From the NCBI GenBank assembly GCA_028641055.1, contig CM054062.1, positions 235,860,376 through 235,924,375 of the forward strand: DNA of 64,000 nt, read 5' to 3'. This document shows positions 58,901 to 64,000 of the stretch, one piece after another. A program made the translations under genes and the position numbers. The DNA is from Alopecurus myosuroides (Eukaryota > Streptophyta > Magnoliopsida > Poales > Poaceae). The notes under the pieces were generated by a model. It was not told the DNA's origin. It saw nothing but the letters and a program-made list of their open reading frames with translations, and ran no database searches. Position 1 is the first letter of the stretch; each line of letters begins with the position of its first letter.

Positions 58901-60016
58901 CTTTGGGCAATGCTTGTTGAGACTCGTATAATCAATGCACATCCTCCACTCATTGGTCTTTTTCATCACGAGTACCGGGTTTGCTAACCACTCCGGGTGA
59001 AATACTTCCATAATAAAGCCGGCTGTAAGCAGCCGTGCAATTTCTTCCCCTATAGCTTTCCTTCTTTCTTCATTCATTTTTCTCAGGCCCTGTTTCACAG
59101 GCCTGGACTTGGGATCAACGTGCAAACTGTGCTCTGCCAGTTCTGTAGGGATACCCGGCATATCGCTGGGCGTCCAGGCAAACACATCCTGATTAGAACG
59201 AATAAACTCCACAAGTGCTTTTTCCTGCTCGCTGTCCAAGTTAGACCCTATAGCAAATTGCTTAGAGAGATCGCCCTCGACAAAAGCCACCATTTTGGTC
59301 TCATGCGCTGCCTTGAACTTCGCTCTCTGATCCTCAATATTTGGCCTTTTTAACGCTGTTCTGTCACCCGGGTCTACTTGAGACCGGTAATATTTGAGTT
59401 CCTCTTTTCTGCAAGCTTGTTCAGCCATTGCCGCATCTCCTTCATCGCACTCAGCCGCTATATCCCGGCTCCCATGTATGGTGATGGTCTGCTTGGGACC
59501 CGGGATTTTTAGTTGTAGATACACATAACACGGCCTGGCCATGAACTTAGCATAAGCCGGACTTCCGAATAGCGCGTGATAAGGGCTGCGCAGCTTGACC
59601 ACCTCAAAGGTGAGCCACTCGACCCGGAAATTGTCCTTCGATTCTCCAAAAGCTACCTCCAATGTGATTTTTCCCTCGGGGCACACTGAGTGACCCGGTA
59701 CTATCCAGTGAAAAACTGTTGAACTCTTCTGTAGCTGGGACTCCTTGAGACCCATGCGTAGAAAGGTTTCCCAATATAAGATGTTGATGCTACTACCGCC
59801 GTCCATTAAGACCTTTTTCAACTCATAACCATTAACCTGCGGCGCAACCACCAATGCTAAGACTCCCGGGTGTTCTATCCTTTCCGGGTGATCCCTTCTG
59901 CTCCATGTTACATCCTGCTCCGACCATCTCAGGTATCTCGGAACGGCCGAGGCAACTGAGTTTACCGCCTTTTTCAGTATCTTTTTATCCTTGTTGGAAA
60001 TTCCTGTAGTGTGCAC
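56000..60016 (-). CDS. pol: T2 pol: protease, reverse transcriptase, two RNase H domains, integrase
   Basis: An intact 1,338-codon ORF. Protease motif MDGGSS at 71-76. Reverse transcriptase about 320-500 with YVDD at 459-462. A Ty3-type RNase H remnant or tether spans about 570-730. A second, archaeal-type RNase H covers about 740-875 with D748, E786, D810 and D870. Integrase has an HHCC zinc region at 976-1017 and core D1046, D1105 and E1141 (35 residues between the last two). No chromodomain is seen. Dual RNase H is a known mark of Tat-lineage plant Gypsy elements. In T1 the same region is fused in frame to gag, so here a 1-nt deletion near 60064 has separated them; the ORF start at 60016 is therefore artificial. 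The product would copy and integrate the element in virus-like particles. Confidence 0.9.
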   Translation of the reverse strand: MHTTGISNKDKKILKKAVNSVASAVPRYLRWSEQDVTWSRRDHPERIEHPGVLALVVAPQVNGYELKKVLMDGGSSINILYWETFLRMGLKESQLQKSSTVFHWIVPGHSVCPEGKITLEVAFGESKDNFRVEWLTFEVVKLRSPYHALFGSPAYAKFMARPCYVYLQLKIPGPKQTITIHGSRDIAAECDEGDAAMAEQACRKEELKYYRSQVDPGDRTALKRPNIEDQRAKFKAAHETKMVAFVEGDLSKQFAIGSNLDSEQEKALVEFIRSNQDVFAWTPSDMPGIPTELAEHSLHVDPKSRPVKQGLRKMNEERRKAIGEEIARLLTAGFIMEVFHPEWLANPVLVMKKTNEWRMCIDYTSLNKHCPKDPFALPRIDQIIDAVAGSDLLCFLDAYSGYHQIRLKKEDWEKTSFITPFGAFCYKTMTFGLKNVGATYQRCIQKCFEDQIGRNVHAYVDDVVIKTRKAETFIDDLKETFKNLRRYQMKLNPTKCVFGVPAGKLLGFIVSERGIEANPDKIKAIQSLKKPENLKHVQKLTGCIAALSRFIFRLGEKAIPLYRLLKKSDKFVWDQEADEAFEALKKQLSEVPVLAAPGPKEPMLLYVAARPRAVSAVVVVERKEDGKDHPVQRPVYYVSEVLSEAKQRYPHWQKLVFGVFMASRKLKPYFQEHPITVVSSIPMSDIIRNSDATGRIAKWAIEMGDYHINYEPRPAIKSQALVDFINDWTHTGMPTMAPNSESWIMHFDGSKQYEGSGAGVVLRSPKGDKLSYVLQIHFDCSNNVAEYEALLHGLKVAKEMNINRIRCFGDSDLVVQQVSGTWDRKDATIAAYRREVDRVAGCFFGYEVEHIDRRKNEAADALARLGSRREPVPPDVFLDELWRPSVKTESEEELANQDPDLELVATVRAVPEWTEPFMAYLSRGELPQHEVLARQILRRAKGYSIISGELYKRSAAGVFLRCVKPEEGRQILKEIHEGDCGHHASTRSLVAKAYRHGFFWLTALADTKRLVARCDGCQRYARQTHVPAMELRTIPLTWPFAVWGMDMVGPFHMSPCKKTHLLVAVDKFTKWVEVMPVANCEAITAVKFLKRIIYRFGYPHSIITDNGTNMSLGEMEKFCGNNGIRLDIASVAHPQANGQVERANQELLRGLKPRLRVLCIRAARAWVEELPSVVWGINTTPNRSTQMTPFFMVYGAEAVLPSDIIHDSSRVSAYVEVENEKTRQDAVDMLEEHREQALERSAIYQQDLRRYHSRRVKTRVFQEGDLVLRLVQSKEGKHKLSPPWEGPFIISRNLHNGSYYLIDAREESATVNDTAHTTSSMQEKERPWNVAQLRPYYT

Positions 60017-60027
60017 GTGGTATTGTC

Positions 60028-62661
60028 CTAATTGCTTGGGGTTGGCTTGGAAACCTCTAGCTCCCCCTGGTTATTACCCGGATTTCCGCCTGCCGGGTTA
60101 CTGGCTGGGGGTGGGCCGTTGCCCGGGTTTCCACCCGGACCCGGTCCTCCTCCCCTACCTGCACCTCGCATAGCCTTGTTTACCTCCTCGTTCTTCCATC
60201 TTTGTAGGTTCGCACATTGCTCCAATGAGTGATTAGCCGGCCTACCGTTCCTGCTATGCTTTGGGCACGCCATTCTGAAGATATCCCAATTGTTACCCGG
60301 CCTTGGCGGTCCTTGATAATTTCCTCCGTTATGGTTTCCTCCATTGAAAGTTCCTTCTGCCCTGGGTCTCGAAGACCTGGCTTCTGTGCTAGCGACAAAC
60401 TCGGAGCTTCCCTCAAACGGGCGCTTGTTCTGGTTGTTCCCATTGTTACCTCCATTGTTACCCGGCGTTGATCCATTGCCGGTTCTTCCATTGTTACTTG
60501 TGTTTGCTTTTGCTTTCTTGTCATCGACGTCCTCTTCTGTAGTATCCGTTGCAGCGTGTTTGTTGCATGCGTCCATTAGCTCTCCCATCGTGACCTCTGA
60601 AGCATTCCGACTGGATTTCATGCGAGTTAACTTTTGCACTAAAGGTATGTACTTGCATGTCTTTGCCATAGCTTGTAACGCATCCTTGGGCTGAATATCT
60701 GTGGATGAGTGAAGTATCTCCATAACTCGGCGCACCCAGCTGCACGCCGATTCTCCCTTCTTCTGGAAGCACCGCTCTAGGTCATCAATAGTAAATAGCT
60801 TTCTGCACGTACCATGAAAGTGCTTGATAAACGCAGTTTTCAACTCCTCCCATGACTTGATAGATCCTTCCGGTAGATTAGTGAACCATAGCTTTGCTGC
60901 TCCCTCTGACATCATCAAGTACATGAACTTGGCTTGAAGATTTTCAGACGCGTTTCGGATTGACATAGCCATCTCATAACTGCTCAACCATGTTTCTGGA
61001 TCCATAGTCGGCTCATAATTCACTACCTTACCCGGTTTCTTGAATTTATCCGGGTAAGGCTCAGCCCTGATGTTATCCGACAGACACTTAGGCCCAGCGA
61101 GATTAATCGGAACTGGCCTTACTCGGGAAACGTGCGATCCTGCGGGGGGTACGGCTGGACGCGACACTGCTACTGGTCCGTGCACCGCGGACCCGGCCGC
61201 GGCTCTCCTAGCTCTGGAACTGTCCACAATAGCTTGCGCTGCTGATGCTGCTGGTACGGCCTGGACGCGGGGAGGAGGCGGCATTTGCTGCTGCTCTGCC
61301 CTCCGCCGCGCTGAACTTGTATGAATATTGCCGGTATTGACTCGTTGCTGGCTGATATATGGTGTCCCATGCATTCCACTTCTGTTATCCGGGTAGTTAA
61401 CTTGCTGTGCCACCGCAGTGCGCAATAGATCTATCGCCCGCCGGGTCTCCTCTGCGTTGGGTGACTCTCTCACGGGAATTTGATTCAATGCGAGTGTTGC
61501 TGCGTACACATTATCCATGGGGTTGTTGTAATGACCTGCTGGCGTGCGAAATCGTGATGGTGGTGGTGGTGGTAATGTATTGCCGGTGGTAACTCCAGTC
61601 TGTAATATGGGTAACCCGGCCTGCACGTTTACCGGCTGTGCTCCTCCAGTTGCGGGGTTATGTAGAGTTCCTGGGTTCACCGCTGGAATCGGCTGATCCT
61701 GAGGCGTGATGAATAGCGCGGCCGGGTTTATGACTCCACCCGTTGTCGGTAATCTGGTCTGGTGCCTTTGATGCACCCTGGTTGTCTCTTCTCGGAGCCG
61801 GTTCTCCAATGCATCCAGATCGCGCTGGCGCGCAGCTACGCCTTGTTTTTCTGCTTCCACTTGCCTTCTCTGTTGCTCCAATGCACGACGGGCTACATCC
61901 AGATCCCTAACACGTTCCACCGCGTTTTCCGGGGTTATGACTGTGGCTAGAACGGTGGGATCCAGGATCAGGTTGTTGTTGAACAGGGTCGGGTGTTGCG
62001 GGTTTGAAGGACCCGCCCCTGGCGTCCGGTTTGCCAGATATCCGAACGTGTTTGCCTGCAACTCGCTATCCGCCGCATGGCTGGTAACTGATGCCGATTC
62101 TCCGTCGACCCGGGTTAAGACCGGGTTTCCGTCAACCGGATTTTGCTGCTGGGCCAATGCTTGTGCTGCTCCGACGGCGGCCGCGGTCACGTTCCCCTGA
62201 TTAAGATTGGTTGCGGGGGCCGTGTAGACCGTGACCTGGCGCACAATGCTTGGCGTAGATTCGTATTCTTCCTCATCACTGCTATCTTCCTCGTACCGGT
62301 CCTCCAGCAGGTGCAAGATAGACTCGGTGCCATCTTCTCTCATAACCCGGCCACGCGGGGTCCATACCGGCTCCTCCGGCTGTTCCCTCTTCGTGGTGGG
62401 CTCTTCTGTCGGATCTATCGTCCCGACCGATTCCTCTCCATCAGACTGAACGCAGGTGGCCTCCCCTGACACAGAATCAAATCCAAAATCGTCAGGGATT
62501 GAACCGGACGTACGTACCATGCCGATGAAGACGTTGATCCGGCCGATTGTCACGACAGATCCGGATTCGAGCAGATCCGACTCTGGCCCCCAGCCAAAGT
62601 CGTCCACCATCTTCTCTCCTTCGGGGTTGGTGTAGATCTCGCCGACGACGAGGTTCTTCAT
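60028..62661 (-). CDS. gag: T2 gag
   Basis: 878 codons from the Met of MKNLVVGEIYTNPEG, the first Met after the binding-like site, although the frame is open back into the LTR. An acidic N-terminal region is followed by a helical segment at about 280-330 (EQQRRQVEAEKQG, LENRLREETTRVHQRH). The retrotransposon Gag core (PETWLSSYEMAM through VRRVMEILHSSTD) lies about 580-700. A variant zinc knuckle, C-X2-H-X9-H-X4-C (CPKHSRNGRPANHSLEQC), is near 810-830, with Asn/Gly-rich segments on both sides. The frame ends early because of the 1-nt deletion near 60064 relative to T1, shortening the linker to pol. The product would be the capsid and nucleocapsid precursor. Confidence 0.8.
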   Translation of the reverse strand: MKNLVVGEIYTNPEGEKMVDDFGWGPESDLLESGSVVTIGRINVFIGMVRTSGSIPDDFGFDSVSGEATCVQSDGEESVGTIDPTEEPTTKREQPEEPVWTPRGRVMREDGTESILHLLEDRYEEDSSDEEEYESTPSIVRQVTVYTAPATNLNQGNVTAAAVGAAQALAQQQNPVDGNPVLTRVDGESASVTSHAADSELQANTFGYLANRTPGAGPSNPQHPTLFNNNLILDPTVLATVITPENAVERVRDLDVARRALEQQRRQVEAEKQGVAARQRDLDALENRLREETTRVHQRHQTRLPTTGGVINPAALFITPQDQPIPAVNPGTLHNPATGGAQPVNVQAGLPILQTGVTTGNTLPPPPPSRFRTPAGHYNNPMDNVYAATLALNQIPVRESPNAEETRRAIDLLRTAVAQQVNYPDNRSGMHGTPYISQQRVNTGNIHTSSARRRAEQQQMPPPPRVQAVPAASAAQAIVDSSRARRAAAGSAVHGPVAVSRPAVPPAGSHVSRVRPVPINLAGPKCLSDNIRAEPYPDKFKKPGKVVNYEPTMDPETWLSSYEMAMSIRNASENLQAKFMYLMMSEGAAKLWFTNLPEGSIKSWEELKTAFIKHFHGTCRKLFTIDDLERCFQKKGESACSWVRRVMEILHSSTDIQPKDALQAMAKTCKYIPLVQKLTRMKSSRNASEVTMGELMDACNKHAATDTTEEDVDDKKAKANTSNNGRTGNGSTPGNNGGNNGNNQNKRPFEGSSEFVASTEARSSRPRAEGTFNGGNHNGGNYQGPPRPGNNWDIFRMACPKHSRNGRPANHSLEQCANLQRWKNEEVNKAMRGAGRGGGPGPGGNPGNGPPPASNPAGGNPGNNQGELEVSKPTPSN

Positions 62662-62706
62662 GTTCTCCCGAGCTTCTCCCGTGATGTAAACACCCTTGGA
62701 CGTAGG

Positions 62707-62723
62707 CCCGACGGTGGGCGCCA
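62707..62723 (-). other. T2 primer-binding-like site
   Basis: TGGCGCCCACCGTCGGG on the minus strand, one mismatch from T1's site, two bases after the LTR end CGACA. Confidence 0.6.
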
Positions 62724-62725
62724 AC

Positions 62726-63215
62726 TGTCGTGGGATAATCACGACAGACGTTACCGGGGGTAACTTGTCTTGGGGCAAATCGACTCTGGTGTTTGGGAGA
62801 GGGTTTAGCTCAAAGGAAACCATGGTGATATGCGATCTGGTAGCCGGCAATCAGGTCGCCGAGTCTCCGATCTAAATATATTATCTCAACTCTCGTGTTA
62901 CAATGGATTCTCGATACCTCGCAATCCGGCGATTGTGTTCTTGCTCACGCTAAAAACTCTCTCTTAAACCTAACCTAGGGACCGGCTTATATAACATCCG
63001 GACCCCCTGGCTTACTCTCCAAGGCGTACTCTGAATCCTACCCGGACACTGCTTACAAACCCTAAACTTCCTTACCGGAACCCACAATCCGGGTTACAAG
63101 GCCTATGTTCCTGGGCCTTCTAGAAGCTCCTTTATCTTAAGCCGGGTCTTGCGCAGCGTCCTTTGGGCCGAGTTACTCCTTGGCGTTAGCCTACCGGGTT
63201 ATCATCCCTGCATCA
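62726..63215 (-). repeat. T2 5' LTR
   Basis: Minus strand begins TGATGCAGGGATGATAACCC and ends ATCCCACGACA, 490 bp. A TTATATAAGCCGG promoter word lies at about 62983-62995. An earlier TG/CA end at 62826 was considered and set aside because the binding-like site would then be 100 bases away. Confidence 0.75.
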
Positions 63216-64000
63216 AACCGGGTATGACAAATTAAACCGGATGCAAGACAAAGCCGGGTATGACAAATTATACAGTTATGAAAGTACCGTGTAAACTTTA
63301 CATAGTTAACCCGGAACTTGGGGACTAGATGAATATACAAGCAATGTTGATTAAAGTTACCTGGTGCTCAGCGGCTAGGGGTTCAAGGATATTCTTTTCA
63401 GTGGTCTTCAGGGAGAAGAGCTCAGTTAGCTTCCCTTCAAAGTCAAGATCATCAAGTCTGGGCCTGGAGGAGCTGGGGTTTTGGTTACCCGGAGGCAGTG
63501 TCCTTTCCTCCTTGGGGGAGTGGACCCGGGTTACCTGGGTGTTAGGAGTGGGGTCACCCATCCGTGATCCCAGGAACTCGATGTCCTTGTCACCCGGCAG
63601 CGGAAACTCGGCTTCCTGCTCCGTCGGGTCTCTCAGTAAACCTTCTTGTTCTTCTTCTGCACCACCAGCCGCGGGCTGCACAACAACTTTCGGCTCTTCA
63701 ATAGCCGGGTTATCCACATCCATGTCCTCAGGGTCACTAATCGTGACTTTGGCCCTGGGAAAGAGAAAGAAACAATCAGTACATGATGAACAAAAGATAT
63801 GGAAAAAATTAGTGTATCGAATAGCAAGAGAGGTAAGTTACCCGGTGTTCACGATGAAATCTGGCGGGAGATCGTTGCTAGACCCAGAAGAAGCTGATAA
63901 AGAGTCGGAAAGTGAGACCCTAAGCTGGCCGGCTAATGGATGGTTTGGAGATGGAAATTTCCAAGGAACATAAGATGTATGAGTTTGGGAAGTACCGGCT
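63216..64000 (+). mobile_element. T3: fragment of a Tat element related to T2, opposite orientation
   Basis: The stretch holds two exons and one and a half introns of an accessory gene read on the minus strand. As that gene is antisense in these elements, T3 itself points right. T2's 5' LTR abuts it at 63216, inside the intron that matches T2 intron 4. The rest lies beyond the window. Confidence 0.7.
63361..64000 (-). pseudogene. T3 accessory gene fragment (exons equivalent to T2 exons 3 and 4)
   Basis: Exon 63754-63361 (394 nt) has acceptor TTTCCCAG and donor CAG|GTAACT. It reads GSRMGDPTPNTQVTRVHSPK where T2 has GTRMGTPTPDPQATQVTSPK. Exon 64000-63842 ends SASSGSSNDLPPDF followed by IVNTG, matching T2's SASSSELPPDY and AVNAG, with donor GG|GTAACT. 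Intron positions are the same in both copies. The gene is interrupted by T2 and truncated by the window edge, so I call it a pseudogene; these two exons are themselves open. Confidence 0.75.

Larger units (their letters stand above)
50536..63215 (-). mobile_element. T2: nearly complete Tat-lineage Gypsy element
   Basis: Reading leftward: 5' LTR 63215-62726, binding-like site 62723-62707, gag 62661-60028, pol 60016-56000, about 1.1 kb spacer, an accessory gene on the opposite strand (51608-54858), its promoter, polypurine tract 50585-50573, then only 37 bp of 3' LTR (50572-50536). Total 12.7 kb. Gag and pol are separated by a single 1-nt deletion, and the accessory gene by one nonsense codon. 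It is inserted in T3, whose accessory gene continues on the right side. Confidence 0.85.

Noticed and set aside
62662..62850. Start of T2 gag inside the LTR (MPATRSH...)
   Set aside because: The frame is open through the LTR end by chance; the binding-like site falls within it, so translation should begin at the later Met.
62826..63215. T2 LTR ending at CATATCA (62826)
   Set aside because: It gives a TG/CA pair but leaves no primer-binding-like site beside it; the end at 62726 (CGACA) is two bases from one.

Overview
This is nuclear DNA from a grass, most likely a Triticeae species (wheat, Aegilops or barley type). The clues are two single-copy plant genes with spliced, GC-rich coding sequence, followed by about 50 kb of nested LTR retrotransposons. 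Several have long LTRs opening with TGATACGTC and a tRNA-Asp-type primer binding site, as in Triticeae Athila-like Gypsy families. I see no bacterial, organellar, rRNA, tRNA or CRISPR features.

Gene island, 1-13994. A C2H2 zinc-finger repressor gene (2889-3584, plus), probably with an intron in its 5' leader, is followed by a 1.27 kb retroposon (4234-5506) flanked by a perfect 15-bp target duplication. Next is a two-exon OBERON 3/TITANIA-type PHD-finger gene (9198-5745, minus; 785 aa). Beyond it lie a Mutator-like element with inverted ends (about 10009-10805), a LINE 3' stub and a dispersed repeat.

Nested retrotransposons, 13995-64000. G1 (13995-21769) is a gag-only Athila-like element whose 3' LTR is cut at 21769. 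There it abuts T1 (21770-29369, minus), a Tat-lineage Gypsy element with a broken gag-pol. A foreign LTR piece (29370-30518) follows. C1 is a decayed Copia element (30519-44480, minus) that received a solo Gypsy LTR (30917-31456, perfect 5-bp duplication) and a second gag-only element, G3 (35049-42340). After a transposon-derived SANT/NAM-like relic (about 45117-46152) come element B (46161-50535), T2 (50536-63215) and T3 (63216-64000), all Tat-like.

The main biological interest is in B, T2 and T3. T2 carries an almost intact gag-pol on the minus strand (one 1-nt deletion). Between pol and the 3' LTR, on the opposite strand, it carries what looks like a full host-style gene: TATA box, 5'-leader intron, six coding exons and about 920 codons with a single nonsense codon. 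B carries a diverged, more decayed homologue, and T3 contributes two homologous exons. T2 sits inside an intron of T3's copy. Antisense accessory ORFs of the Transposase_28 ('putative gypsy type transposon') kind are known from Tat-lineage elements such as Grande; the exon structure and promoter described here are inferred from sequence alone.
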